This document shows, piece by piece, positions 10,053 to 22,828 of a stretch of 64,000 nt of DNA. The position numbers were made by a program, and so were the translations under genes. The DNA is taken from assembly GCA_947311845.1 (NCBI GenBank), contig CAMZMU010000107.1:43446194-43510193 (forward strand), given 5' to 3'. The stretch comes from Poa pratensis. Its lineage: Eukaryota > Streptophyta > Magnoliopsida > Poales > Poaceae. The notes beneath the pieces are model-generated. The model was not told the DNA's origin. It was given only the letters and a program-made list of their open reading frames with translations, and searched no databases. Each line of letters opens with the position of its first letter. Within the stretch, counting starts at the first letter, position 1.

Positions 10053-12730
10053 ATGGCGGCGGAGGAGGCGAGCAGCAGCAGCGGCGGCGAGGAGGGCTCC
10101 GGCTCCCTCTCCGGCGCCGGGGGCTGGACGCGGGCGCAGGAGAAGGCGTTCGAGAACGCGCTGGCGACGCTGGCGGAGGTCGAATCAACCGCCATGTGGG
10201 ACCGCATCGCGGGCGCCGTCGAGGGGAAGACCGCGGACGAGGTCAGGCGGCACTACGAGCTGCTGGTCGAGGACGTCGACGGCATCGAGGCCGGCCGCGT
10301 GCCGCTGCTCGTCTACGCCGGCGACGCCGCTGGCCCCGACGAGGGCGGGTCCGGGAAGAAGGGCGGGGGTGGCGGTGGGGGTGGGGACAAGGCGGCGAGC
10401 AAGAACGCCGAGCAGGAGCGCAGGAAGGGGATCGCGTGGACCGAGGACGAGCACAGGTTCGTGACTTCGTTCCTGCATCCCTTCCGTTTCCCTCCGTTGA
10501 CCTGCTCTGGAGTCTAGGTGCTTGCTTGGTTGCTGAATTGAATTGGCATGTCCTGTCCTGTTGCAAATTCCTGTGATTGATTGATTGATTGATTGATCCA
10601 TGTAATCGTCCTATGGTGCTAGCTAGAGATGGTATTGGAAATTTGGATGCTGTGCTTAGTTTACCTGCTCTCATGGTACTACTGGGGTGTGAGTGAGTGA
10701 GTACATCAGTGCTCAGTGGAGCGTTTTGTGTGCCATTGTTTGTGTGTATTGGGAGATTAGGCTGTATTCTGCATGAGAATTTTTTGTCCCCGCACAGACG
10801 AGCGAGCATACTTGTGCTCGTACTCGCAGCTGTACTTGCATATTTGATTGATTGGCGAATTAGCGGACCTAGAAGCTAAAACGTCAGCACTATTTGATCG
10901 GGGTTTCTGCTTATCCAGCTAGTGTAGTTTGTCGGGATGTGCCGAGTATTTTCAAAATTTGCTCTTTAGATGGCTTAGATCCTACTTTCCATCCGAGACT
11001 CGACGCGTGTACGGACGGTTTGTCGTATTTTGCAGATTAGGTCATGTCATGTGTGCATCCATTTGTGGATGCAGGCCCCCTGATTGGTGGATTAGATTAA
11101 AAAGCCTCCGACACTTGTTTTCAAGTGGGATTGATGTACTGGAGCTGTTGTTGTTTCGTTAGTTTGGCAATTACTTATAACTGTTGTATTTTGATGCAAT
11201 TCATTTATGAGCGTAGAGCAATCCGTGAATAGTAAACGAATCTGTGTGGCTGTTGAAGTTACATCCTCAAGCTCTGTATTCTGTATGTTCTGACATTTTG
11301 GCAGACTAATTATTTAAGCTTGTCATCTGTTACCTTATGCATGAATTGTTTTGCTAAGAAGTTGGAAACTGGGCACTATGGTCACTTATGGAAGAAAATG
11401 TTTTTCTAACTGTATTCCCAGCATGATAAACTTCATTGTTTTAGGTGAAGGGACATTTTTTTATTTTGGGATGATTTCTTCACATTTCATATTTATTCTA
11501 ACTTTGTGGGTGGACTGATTTTGGTAAATATTCTTATGTGGCTTTGCATACTTTAAATATGCTAAAATGCGATAGATTAGTCACCTGTTTGTTAGCTCAT
11601 TTTTCCAGTTGCAGTTCAGACTTCCCTTTAGTTGAGTGAATATATTTCAAATATGAACTTAATGCATCTCCCTCTTCTAAATATGAATTCAAGCACATCG
11701 TTATCATCTACCAATCTATGCACCACTGCATGATTGTATACTTCTTTCATAAGTTCTGCACCTTTTTTCATAGAATATACTTAATCGTTTCTCATCATTT
11801 GGTGTATAGCACCTTCTGGGCAATGAATTACTGATTTCTTTGTGCTGAAGATTTCAACCCTGAACAAGTCAAGTTAGCACATGCTTGTTCAGGCATTTGC
11901 TATATGTAAAAGTAGTCCACGTCCTTTTTCATTTGCAACATATTTTTGCCATTTTATGCGACCTAGTATACGATATTGGCAATTGATAATTTTAGTTTGT
12001 TTGAAACAGATTGGGATTTGAGTACCTCTTACTTTCATTAAGTGGAAGTTGGGATTAGACCTCGTGATTCCCTACACCTGTTTTATGTGACTGATAAGAT
12101 GCCATGCTTGTGAAATTTCGAAGTGGAGAACTCAGACCATTGTGGCTGTGATGATTAATTGCCTGAATAAGAAATATATGTTTATTCATGCCTTCTGCAG
12201 GGCTTATATTACTAGTCACTGAACTGTGCCATGACCTGATTTTAACCTGCAGATTGTTCCTTCTTGGGCTGGAAAAGTACGGCAAAGGTGACTGGAGGAG
12301 CATCTCAAGGAACTTTGTGATCTCAAGGACACCCACCCAGGTAGCCAGCCATGCACAGAAGTACTTCATCCGCCTCAACTCGATGAACAGGGAGAGGCGG
12401 CGATCAAGCATACACGACATCACCAGCGTGAACGGAGAAGCATCAGCCACTCAGGGGCCAATCACAGGCACAAACGGGCAGGCCGCGGTTCCCGGGAAGT
12501 CCCCCAAGCAACCTGCACAGCCAGCAAACCCGCCACCAGGCGTCGACGCCTTTGGCACCACGATCGGGCAGCCGGTCGGCGGCCCCATCGTATCCGCCTT
12601 AGGCACCCCTGTCGCGCACCCTGTCCCTGCTCCGCCTCACATGGCCTACGGCCCGCTCCCGGGAACCGTTGTGCCCCGTGCTCCGATAAACATCCCTTAC
12701 CCGATGCCGCCACCCCCGTCGTCCCGATGA
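10053..12730 (+). CDS. DIVARICATA-type two-repeat MYB transcription factor
   Basis: Two exons, 10053-10456 and 12253-12730, joined by a 1.8 kb GT-AG intron in matching phase (AG|A, arginine), give 293 residues. Exon 1 carries the first SANT/MYB-like repeat ([18 protein letters not shown] ... [13 protein letters not shown] ... VRRHYELL), then a glycine-rich linker. The second repeat spans the intron ([20 protein letters not shown] ... [11 protein letters not shown]) and contains the diagnostic SHAQKYF motif. The tail is proline-rich (MPPPPSSR end). Members of this class (DIVARICATA, rice MYBS-type, SRM1-like) are nuclear DNA-binding proteins that recognise GATAA/TATCCA-type I-box motifs. The target genes here cannot be inferred. 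A possible polyadenylation signal AATAAA is at 12843. The start is the first ATG in a good context and precedes the MYB repeat by about 25 residues. Nothing is broken. Confidence 0.92.
10573..10598. repeat. TGAT tetranucleotide microsatellite in the MYB intron
   Basis: About six tandem TGAT units lie near the 5-prime end of the large MYB intron. No function is implied. Confidence 0.8.
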
Positions 12731-12849
12731 TGGCCCTCCCTCCTGGATAGACATCGTTAAGCGCCCCTGGGCTCCCAAGATAAAACTCAGAACCTCTCCT
12801 CCATGCTGTTTGGCCTTCCAGTGAAATGCAACATTATGTCTGAATAAAG

Positions 12850-14380
12850 GGATGACAATAAACTCTTGTACATTACAGGTGGTTTATAATCTTTAAACGT
12901 AGCTTCTTGAGGACATGGCAGACTATGTACTTACCATGTTGCGTTCCATAGTTCTTCAAATGTACGCCTGTGCTGGGAGCTTCAGGTTGGATGGTACCTG
13001 GTGTCAGGCTTCGTGCCAGATATTGTAGTTCAGTTAGTATCGTTCTCTGTGATGATAGGAAACTTGGTTTACCCTGTTACATAGCAGTGTATTAATGTAC
13101 AATGCTGTATTTGTATGCTACAGAGATAAAGCTGTGATGTCTCCAGCTTCGAACCATTTGTTTCGGTCTTGTTTCTTTCTCACTTATAGCTGAGTGTTTC
13201 AGACAAGGAGTATAGCAATTAAGGAAGATTTTTTCATGAACCGTAATCTCATCTTTTATTTCTGTTACAAGTTGGAGTTGAGATTTTCGGCTCCTAAGTT
13301 GTAGTGTCTTCCCTCCAATTTAAATAATTCGAAAATCATAGTTATGAATTTTCAAAAATCTGAAAACAAATCCTTATGTAGCAAATAGTATATGCCACGA
13401 ATGAGTAAAATGTCAACTTTAAATACTTCGTACTTTGAGCTATACAAAATGACAAAGTGTGGATCTGAATATGTATATTTTTTAATCCTAGTTTACCAGA
13501 TTTTTTATTTTAATGTAGCCATAATATAAAGTAATTCTAATTGAAATTTCACACGTTTGTGGGATACTCAGCGGGATTTTTTTCTTCAGATTTTTGAACT
13601 CACAAATTTAATTTTCAATTTTTAAAATAGAGGGAGCAGCGGAGATCAGGAGACAAAAGTACTTTCCGTAGAAGTTGTCATTTTACAGTTGACTTGATCA
13701 TCGTAGCCCTGCATTTCAATAGGAAGTTCATGTGAAACCGATCGAGAAAACCTATACCTGAGCATTGATTAGCGAGTCATCTGATCATATAGCTTCTTGT
13801 TTTTCGTGTGCGATGATGGCAATTATGTTCATGCCCCGAGACCTTGTGTGCTACTCGAATGGTGTAATTTCCTGGTCAATGGCGAACAGAAAGGAAAACG
13901 TCATGACGGTGGAGTTAATGGAAACGGAAAAGCCATGGGATCACATGTCACGCACCAGGTCCACATGTCATGGGGACAATGTCCACCCATACGGATGGGG
14001 TCAGCATGTCATTGTAGCCGGGACATATGTCACGCCGGCTGTATCATCAGCCATAAATCATGTGCAACGTAAGAGGTAGTAGTGGAATACAATCCACTAT
14101 GATTAATACATTTTTTTTAGATATATGACTATGAATCACGGTAGAAGTAAATCAAGGCAGACCGCCGGATGGAAGTGTCGTACGAGTATGAGTCATAGAG
14201 TGTCGGATGCATAGTAGTTTCACAAACTGAAGACACTCGAGAGTAGAGGTCATTTTGATAGAGAAGTAGACGGTTCGGTACTTGCCTTTTATTATCATTG
14301 CTGGACCAAAGATACATTAAGCAAAAAAAGGGAAATAAAATTTGCAGTTTTCTAAAACCGGTAAAACATGATGTTCCAAA
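12850..14380. other. Intergenic, nothing recognised
   Basis: This stretch follows the MYB 3-prime UTR. It is mostly AT-rich, with a weakly structured part near 13310-13640. Short open frames at 13765-14079 overlap one another in two frames and show no family resemblance. Confidence 0.4.
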
Positions 14381-14442
14381 CTATTTCTTGCTGCCGTCTG
14401 TCGATGAACCCTTCTTCTCTTGGGCGATATCTTTTGGCTCCG

Positions 14443-14919
14443 TCACCTTTTTGACGCTCCCTTCACCTCCATGGGGACGCTTGGTGCTGGCGCCCTTGAA
14501 CGTACCTGATTGATTGCTGCCAACGCTTTCCGCCACATGGGGACGCTTGCTGACGACGGGGATGTCGGGCAAGGAGCCCGCTTGAAGGGGTTGAATCCGG
14601 GCGCCTTCCGCTCGACACTGTCGTTGTTGTTGTCTGAACCGTCGATGGGCTGAGTCGATAGTGGGTCGTCGCTGAACTCATCCGAGTTGTCACCGGGGAG
14701 ATGGAACATGGTATCCTCGTCCATCATCCTGGGAGGACTCTTCCAGGGAGGATAGTCCCCGAACGAAGGACTACCAAATCGTCCGTCAAGAGGACAAAAG
14801 CCGACAGAGTCATCGCTACCTGACCACGCCTGGCGGTCAGGGCTCCACTCGCTAGCCCGTTTGTTTATGCTATCTGTGGAGGGATCCTGGTGGGAGCCTC
14901 TGCTATGAGGAGAACCCAT
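14443..14919 (-). CDS. Possible small intronless gene, product unknown
   Basis: An ATG-started frame of 158 residues begins MGSPHSRGSHQDPSTDS. It is rich in S, D, P and G with no predicted membrane segment, so it probably encodes a disordered acidic protein. I do not recognise the family. A TATTTATA box lies at about 14973-14980, some 55 bases upstream of the ATG. The C-terminal part may be shifted: an overlapping frame on the same strand continues to 14381 with K/S/G-rich sequence ending GSSTDGSKK, so a single-base indel near 14510-14570 could have cut the original end. It could also be a chance frame or a fragment of a transposon ORF. Confidence 0.35.
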   Translation of the reverse strand: MGSPHSRGSHQDPSTDSINKRASEWSPDRQAWSGSDDSVGFCPLDGRFGSPSFGDYPPWKSPPRMMDEDTMFHLPGDNSDEFSDDPLSTQPIDGSDNNNDSVERKAPGFNPFKRAPCPTSPSSASVPMWRKALAAINQVRSRAPAPSVPMEVKGASKR

Positions 14920-15039
14920 CTCGACCCGTCAAGGATAGGAGGGTGATGAGGGAATGGCATTCGAAGAACCCTTATAAATAGACGTGGGATAAGAAGGTGG
15001 TGGTTGGTGAGATCGTCAATTTTAATGTCTCGCTAAGAA

Positions 15040-15420
15040 TTAAGTGACGCAAAAGTGTCCGTTAGCTACACGTCGTCCAATGGCGTGCAGCTGCCTAAAT
15101 GAATCCAGACAAATTTGCCAGGGGCACAAAATCTCGCAGTATATCTTCACACGATACGCTGGCGAAACCACAGCTAGGCCATCCACGTGTTCGTCCGTCG
15201 TAGGCACAAAATCCCGCAACACAAATCCACATGATACGCTGGCGAATCTATGGCTTGGCCACACCTCACACCAATTATCACGTTGGAGGGTAGCGACAAT
15301 TTCCTCCTTAACTTCCGATACGAATCGAATCGCGCAATAAAAATTCGTTAGCTGGATGTCCAATGGGCAGCCGCCTCCGTGAACGCGCACAAAATTTCGC
15401 CCGGGCCACCGAATCTCGTA
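15040..15420. repeat. Diverged short direct repeats
   Basis: The phrases GTTAGCT ... GTCCAATGG and CACAAAATC(T/C)CGCA recur at about 15060, 15125, 15205, 15348 and 15390. CA(C/T)GATACGCTGGCGAA occurs at 15149 and 15230. The units are unequal and diverged, so this looks like an old, partly tandem amplification upstream of the small minus-strand frame. Confidence 0.45.
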
Positions 15421-15803
15421 GTAAAGACAACAAATATATCCGCAATATAACGTATAATAAGGAAATCTTGCAAACCCTTCGTCAAACCATAGCGGCGCAA
15501 CGACGACAGGAGGGGAGCTCGGCGGGAGCCAACACAACTAATTACAACCAACTCCTTACATATTTTTCAAAAGATTTGTAAATTGCTGATTCATAGTATA
15601 ACTCCTATATGAAAATGTAAAACTCCAAGACATTTGATTTTCATTAACTTTGAATTGCTCATAAAACCCATAGGTCTCCCATTTTCATACCCCCTTTTGA
15701 GCTAGTACCTTTTTTTGTACTTCTGCGTTACCTAGAAAAAATCCCCCAAACTGAATATGGAAATTACCACGGCACACACAAGCCCTTGAAAGGCCACCAC
15801 CAT

Positions 15804-15830
15804 CGCTCTCTCTCTCTCTCTCTCTTTCAG
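15804..15830. repeat. CT microsatellite in the B3 gene leader
   Basis: Roughly eleven CT units lie about 55 bases upstream of the B3 gene ATG at 15885. CT/GA tracts in leaders are common in grass genes and can act in promoter-proximal control, but that is only a possibility here. Confidence 0.8.
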
Positions 15831-15884
15831 TGTCCACCCATACACAAGAGAACGCAGAGGCGGGGCGAGCTGCCTCCTCCGGAC

Positions 15885-18800
15885 ATGGCCGAGGCGAAGG
15901 GATCGCCGGCGTCCTCCGGCGGCGCGGGCGTCGGCCCCGGCGACCTCGTGGTCCCGCCCGTGTCGCTCCAGGCGCTCCTCGCCTCCATGGGCGGGCCCGC
16001 GCCGGGCGCCGCGAACGTCGCGCATCACCAACAGCAGTTCTACAACCGCGCCGCCCTGATCCACGCGCCAATGCCCGCGCCGCCTCCGCTCGCCGTCCAG
16101 ACGCCGCTGCCACCGCCGCAGTCCAACCACCAGCTGCTGCCCGCCGGTCAGTATCCTTTTTTTTTGCATCGCCGCGCGTCATCGTTCGCCGCGCGGACTC
16201 GCTGTGTTCTGCTCGCGCGGGCGATCGTTCGTCGTCCCCGGCCGTGATTCGTCCATTTTAATCTAGGGTTTTGAATTCTTCCGCGTCAGTTCTAGGGTTT
16301 TGATGGCCCCGCGTGCGTGCGCGGATCCGCCGTGCACGCGCGGGCCGCCACAGAGGTGAGATCCGTCTTCCTCGGTCGTCGTCGCTGTTCTAGGGTTTCT
16401 CCCCGTCCGGACTTGCGTAAAGATCGGGTCCAGATAGCAATCTTGGCGCATCGAAGTTTCGATCATACAAGTCTTTCCATTTCGAGCAATTTAAATCATT
16501 TTCAGGCGACATGGACATAAATTTCGACCATATATATCGCACGTGTCTATTATTATTCATCACCATCTCACTTTAATTCTCCCTGTTTGTTTATTCCTGA
16601 TATTTTCTTGATTAGTTAATTGTTTCTGTTTCATTATTCTTCAGGAACATACCAATACTGGCAGGCACCATCTGGCTCCCAGAACGGCGTTGCGGCGGCA
16701 CAGCAGGTTCAGAGAGGTTTTGGGGACTGGACGGTGTACAACAGCTCGTACGTGTCTCTTGCCTGTGGCAGCAGCAGCAGCAGCAACAGCAACAATGGCT
16801 ACCACCACACCTCGAGGCTATGCTCCACCACCGCTTGGCCTAATTTCATGCCGATGAACCCTTGCTACGGCGCTTACCCTCCAGCGATGCACGATCATCA
16901 AGCTCCTTCCTATCAGGGCAACAATAATCATGAAGAAGATTCAGGTATATTTGTCATTCTATCCAGGGATTGAGGTTTCGTGGCAATGGTACATGAGTGG
17001 ATATTATATGTGTGGATTTCGGAACCTGCCCCCATCTGAACACAATGTCTAGACCTTTGAGATTGGATATGTTTAATACTCTCATTTTTACAAAAATAAT
17101 TTTGTTTTCTATCAAACTCAACCCGCAGTCCACCGTATGCAATTTTTCTCTAATTTTTATTTTTGTAATATTTCACAGTCCACGTCACCCAAGTTTTGTG
17201 TAACTTATATGAGGTAGGATGCGGGTTGAAACTCAGATTAAGTGGACTGCGAGTTGAGTTTGATAAAATACGAGTTGCTTTTAAATATGTCAACCAATTT
17301 ACTTGCACAGATTTATATAGCTTGCTTGCGGCGAGCTCAGATTTTTGGTTATGTTTTTGTGGTTATGGAGGTCCATTGATGCGAGAAATGATCCTTATTG
17401 CTTGACTTGAGCTGCGCTCCGACTAACAGTTCGTGGGAAATTAATGTGTAATGTTTGTAGAAAGAGGTATATATAAGCTGGTATGTTTGGTTACAAAATG
17501 TGTTGTCTCCTTTGTCACTACTACTAGACATCTTTCTACGCAAGGGGTAATTTCAGGCTTATATTTTGTTTAAATTTTTGGAAGGAACCTTTTATTCCTA
17601 TGTCATTTGATCAAGAAACTGAGGACATAAAGGACAGCCTATGCTCTTTATCATTGTTTTAACAAAGAATTGTACTCCAAACCTGTGACTTAATCAATCA
17701 TTACAACCTTGGAAATTGCTATTCGAAAGATGGGTCTGCATGACCATGCTTCCAAAACTTCTAAAACCAAAGTGTTGAAACCTTAACCACAAAAACAAAT
17801 ATTGAAACCTTGTGCAAAATTATTGCCATTTGCAAAGTGTGCTAAAATCACTAAATTGTTTTTTCAATAAGTTACTTGTACTAGAACATATGTCCAATAA
17901 CTCATTTTATGATTTTTTCACAGATCCCAAATGTTCATGTTTAATTTACAAAAAATACATGGAAACATTTCTATCCTTTATGTGCACATGTGATAGTTTT
18001 TCTATTTTTTCACAACTATAATAAATATGGTTTTTATAATTTTTAAAAATGGGTTCACTACTTCACATGCACCCATATTACAAAAATTGCTCTATCAAAA
18101 CCTTGTGCTTTATTATGCTGCTACATTATTAAATTCTTCGAATCTGGTAAAGACAGGTTGAATTTGTTTGGCGTGTAAGGTTTATTGTTGAATTTGCTCG
18201 CCATTCAAGTTTTCATATTGCTTAGTGCAGCGTTGTTTGAATCCAGTAAATGCCTAAGGGCTTTAATTCAGGGTACAGAGTGTGAAGACTTCGAACCTCA
18301 GAATGTTTTCTGAAGCAACTTGTTCTTATCCCCCCGTTCCAAAAATACCAAATCATACTGCCATGTTATTGGTGGTGCAATATTATGTTAGGCCAGAAGC
18401 CCAGAACACATCCAAGTCTTATACAAGATTGCGTGCATGTTACTATTTGTGAAATGGAGAAATATTTGCGCATTTCTTCAATATGTGGCATCTGATGGTG
18501 CAGGATTTGTAGCTAGCTTCAGGGTGGATCCAACATTAGTGCCTGCCCCGTGTTTTCCTCCAATGTCTCCGGCATCAAACAATCACTCTCCTCCGCAGTT
18601 CTTTGATGAAGCTACATACACCAAAAATGTGAAGAGTGAAGCCATGTACACAAAGAAAGTGAAGAATTCAGAGGTAACAACAGGACACTTTTGCAGAGCA
18701 TATGCTGATATAATTGAAGTTAGCATGAATAGACCTGATCTGAGATTTCCAGGAACCACCCGACATGGAAAGTGAAAACAGTGATGAACCAGATCGTGTC

Positions 18801-19829
18801 CCGGTAGACGAGAATCAGAACCTGAGTCAGGGGCATGAAAGTTTGACTGCTGTAAGTAACGCGACACATTGATGCATATCAGTTCCTTCAGTTTGCAGTT
18901 TCTTCCCACTGAACTAACTCTGGATTATTTCCTGCAAAATTGTGTACAGAGGTTCAACTGTAGAGAATATCGTGTTGTCGTGCGCAAGGATTTGACCAAC
19001 AGTGATGTTGGTAATATTGGAAGAATTGTGCTGCCAAAGGTAGATCCCAGGATTACTCTATCGCTAATGAACATGCAAGTTTATACGTTAATTCGCTGTG
19101 ATTATACTTTGTAAATTCACTATACTGAATTTTGTAGAGGGATGCAGAGGCTAACCTTCCAGCTTTGCTCGAGCGGGATGGCCTGATACTGAGGATGGAT
19201 GACTTCAAGCTTCCTGCTACATGGAACTTTAAGTACAGGTGATTACTTATTAGGTTTTAATATTTACCGTGATAGCTTCATAATGTTGGAGCGTTTATAT
19301 CTGCCTCCTGTTCACTAGTTCAACTGTATCACATTGATACAAAATACTTCGCAGGTTCTGGCCTAACAACAAGAGCAGAATGTATATCATGGAAAGTACT
19401 GGTACGTTTTAACATTTCGGCAAACACTTCAATATTTATTAAGTTTGTGCATGTGCTTGATAATTGCTATGTGTTTACCTCAGGAGAATTTGTGAAGTCC
19501 CATAATCTCGAGGCAGGAGACGCCCTCGTCATCTACAAGAGCCTGGAGTCTGGCAAATTTGTACGGGAATATTCTACACTCTACCCATTTATGTCGTTAA
19601 TAGTTATCCCAAATTTGTGCTCTGTTTTACTCTTTTATTTTAAAAGTTACTCTCATCATATTAGTAAACCTTATGCCGACATTGCTTTTGTGATATCTTG
19701 CGTCAGATTGTCCGTGGGGAGAAGGCCACTCCACAGCGTGCTCACCTACTCTGTCTGGAATGCAAGGAGGAAGGGAGCAATAGCGAAGAATGCGGGTTCG
19801 CCATGAGCCTGCATGCCAAGAGAACCTGA
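15885..19829 (+). CDS. B3-domain transcription factor (FUS3/LEC2/IDEF1-like, LAV group)
   Basis: Nine-exon manual model: 15885-16146, 16645-16944, 18504-18673, 18753-18851, 18950-19039, 19138-19238, 19355-19401, 19484-19560, 19707-19829 (TGA), giving 422 residues with all GT-AG introns and consistent phases. The B3 DNA-binding domain occupies roughly residues 277-385 (start REYRVVVRKDLTNSDVGNIG, then IGRIVLPK, DDFKLPATWNFKYRFWPNNKSRMYIMEST in pieces, GEFVKSHNLEAGD, IVRGEK). This matches the ABI3/VP1-FUS3-LEC2 class that binds RY-type CATGCA motifs. The N-terminus is rich in P, H, N and S (HHQQQ, SSSSSNSNN from a CAG-type repeat), as in IDEF1-type grass proteins, but I cannot choose between IDEF1 and its paralogues without a tree. 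The first intron is 498 bases, the second 1.56 kb and contains a foldback repeat. The start is the first ATG of the frame after a CT-rich leader. Confidence 0.9.
17104..17273. repeat. Foldback repeat inside B3 intron 2
   Basis: The left arm TATCAAACTCAACCCGCAGTCC pairs with the right arm GGACTGCGAGTTGAGTTTGATA at about 17110-17131 and 17245-17266 in inverted orientation. The arms are about 22 bases with one mismatch. It may be a small MITE, but no target duplication was confirmed. Confidence 0.55.
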
Positions 19830-20678
19830 TAGACGTTGCCTTTCTCGTCTTCAGCTCTGCATCAGAAGGCTCCCAAGATTGATGGGTAGTTCTTCCCTTG
19901 TTGAAGAACATCGAGCTACAATCAGTAATAAGAAAATGAAGAAGAATCGAGAAGCATCGTCGGAGAGTGCATCGCCTGAATTGTGAGCATTGACATGTTG
20001 TAGGGTTCGAACTGGCCTAGTAGCTGGTGAATAGCTCTGGCCGAAAGAGAAACAACTTTCCAGTTTCTTAGGTAACGTAATTTTGCTTATCCGTGTAGCT
20101 GTTGTTTGTTATGTATTTGTACAAAAAAAAAATCTTGACCTGTTGCTTTGTACTTCATTATGGATGACCCCCATAATATTGGCTCACTGCCTCACTCCAT
20201 GTGTAGGATGTTTCGATGTTCGTCTCTGAATCTAGTAGATTCAATCTACTGATCTTTTCAGGAGAAAGAAGAAATTCTTTTTGCAGCAGACTTGTGATTG
20301 TAAGAAAAGCAGGCAAGAAAGGACTTGATTTGTGAGAGAATGCAACCATATATTAATACGGCATCAAAATCCGCTGTTGTTCATATTCGTAGCACTTTCT
20401 ACCTTTCCACTTAAGCTTTTTGATGAGACAAGAGTTGGTTTTTTTTTTCCTGAAACATGTGCTGTAGTGTAGGAGTACGATGTTACAAATAAAGACGCAT
20501 ACACAGAGAATATATGACTGCCTTACACAACTTGGAACGCAGAAACTTTAACAAAAAAAAAAATTTAACACCAACTTGGTCCAAAACATAGGATCACACT
20601 TGGGTGATATCTCAGCAACTTACTTATATGTCTGATAAATCTTCGAGCCGAATATGACAAGTTCTTCTACTCTTCACT
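19830..20678. other. B3 gene 3-prime UTR and spacer
   Basis: The first few hundred bases probably belong to the B3 transcript 3-prime UTR. The remainder contains homopolymer runs and nothing recognisable before the CACTA terminus at 20679. Confidence 0.35.
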
Positions 20679-21505
20679 CACTACGGGAAATCCACAAAAC
20701 GCCGACGGCCAGGACATACGCCGACGGCCAAATGTCGGGGCCGTCGGCGTAGACCCCGACCAGGCCAACCGAGATCTTTTTTTCTTTTTTTAGCTACGCC
20801 GACGGCATTGCCGTTGGCCTAGAGATTTTGGCCGTCGGCGTAGATTTTTGCCGTCGGCGTATACTTTTTCAATTTTCTACATTTGATACGCCGACGGCAG
20901 CCGTCGGCGTATACTTTTTCAATTTTTTACATTTTGATACGCCGACGGCAATGTACTTTTTTCTATTTTCCATTTAATATGAAATAATTCATATCTTTAA
21001 ATCCGTAAATCGGAATTTAACAAATTAAATGTCTAAATCGATTAGAAAAATGAGAGGAATCCAAATATGACATCCATAAAATCTTTTTCACCGTGCACAT
21101 GACATTTTGTAACATATGTTTGTTACTTGCTTAATTAAAAAGTCATTTTTTACACTTAAAAAATGAAAAATAATATTTATAAAAATAATTTGGAATTTGT
21201 TTTTGGCAACAATGTTTTCCATACCAAGGCACCTCTATGTTTCAAATATGAACACATTATCACAAACTATGGCATGGGGATGGACATAACTTGGTCATTT
21301 TTTTGAAATATTTGTCAAAACTCAAGTTTATCATTTTTCCTAGCAACTAGAAAACATAAAAGAACTACATGTCTACAATGCAAAGGATGATATGGATGTC
21401 ATATTTGAATTCCTCTCATTTTTCTAATTGACATAGACATTTTTTTTCAAATTTCGATTAACGGAATTAAAGATATGAATTATTCCATATTAAATGAAAA
21501 AAAAA
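20679..21505. mobile_element. CACTA transposon end, truncated on the right
   Basis: CACTACGGGAAA begins at 20679 and is followed by clustered subterminal repeats of CGCCGACGGC and its complement GCCGTCGGCG up to about 20955. AT-rich arms at 20965-21075 and 21385-21500 are inverted copies of each other (shared core AAAAATGAGAGGAAT). A matching right end with CCCGTAGTG was not found, so the element appears truncated or rearranged. No transposase sequence is present. Confidence 0.65.
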
Positions 21506-22800
21506 TCAAATCATCAAAAAATTCAAAACAAAAAATTGTACATGTTGCCAACGCGAATCATGTTGTAAGTACGAAAATTTCAATCAAAAATACTTTGTAT
21601 TTTGAGCGCAGCAAAAAAGACAAATTTGACAAAATTATAGAATCGCTTGATTGGAGCCGTTGGATGGAGAGTGTAGGGTGGATCTGAGATCCAGTTACGG
21701 CGTGACCGGCCTACAGCCAGTCACTGGATCCCAGTCCCCGATCGACCCCCCTTGATGGCATAGCCCACCATAACTGTGTCCCGGCCCCCACGATGACGAC
21801 AAACCTAGCTAGGCTGGCGGGTCGTCGACGACCCTTTAACCGACGGGGGCTTAGTCAATCGGTCACGCCATGGCTCCATCTCCACTCCCTGATGCATAAG
21901 ATGTTGCTAACCGTGTGCATAAGCATCAGGTTGTGTCAAATCTTGCCTTGAGGCTACCCAGGAATTCAGGGTGTGGTGGTAACCCGTACAAATTTAGGTG
22001 CACGTGGTCAATCCATTCAATGTTGGGGTAAAAAAATGCATTTCCGAATCTCGCTTCAATACTGTCGTTTCAAAAGCACATTTATCGTGATAAACTCAGA
22101 AGTGGTATTAAGCAAGATTCAGAACTTGCTTTCACATGCAAAACAATATAATGTTCTGACTCCACCGAATCACAGTAAACCGTGTATTTTGCTTGTAGTA
22201 CAGCGATTGTTCTGCACATTTTATACCGAAAACAACAATCCTAACCAGGTCTTGTCTATATGCCAACAGTTGAATGTTGTTTGTGACCTTTTCAGCTCAC
22301 TCGTACACAACGAATCTGAGATTTTTGCCCACCTGAACTGCTGGTTATTCACTTCAAACAGTGACATAGTACAGATAAACATTCAGCAGTTTCCATCTAA
22401 ATAAGAGCAATAGCTTGAACAAAAAGGTGGCAATAGCAGAAGTGAAAATGTGAAATGGAACAAGAAAGTAGCATCGTCATTGACATATGGCTGGCATCTA
22501 GAAAAAAAACACCGACAGAAACACAATGTGGAACCGATAGTTTATAATCATAAGCACACCAAGAGGATTAACACCATAATTAGCACGGTTATCATCAGTA
22601 CAAGAGCTGAGGGAAAAGCAACTAAGTGCAAATGCTAGACTAGCCTACCAAAGGGGTATGCCCGTTCGGCTTTTTCAGTAAAAAAAAAAGCCTCTCTTAT
22701 TTCACTCTATTTCTTCTTAATATAAAAAGGCAGTGTTCCTACCAATTTCACGTGAAAAAGAAAAACGCAAACCTGGGTCGGAACATATCTCTTGCTGACC
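21506..22800. other. Spacer with a dispersed old repeat
   Basis: The segment at about 21905-22030 shows diverged similarity to 38940-39070 (shared ACAAATTTAGGTGCACG). The open frame at 21973-22404 has no recognisable domain. The rest is unassigned. Confidence 0.35.
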
Positions 22801-22828
22801 ATATAAGAATAGCTTAAGACAAACCAAA

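Noticed and set aside
9826..10464. 212-codon open frame overlapping the MYB first exon
   Set aside because: Arginine/proline-rich translation of a GC-rich leader and exon in the wrong frame; the MYB frame explains the region.
21973..22404. 143-codon plus-strand frame
   Set aside because: No conserved motif, no clear ATG context or splice sites, and its first part overlaps a dispersed repeat.
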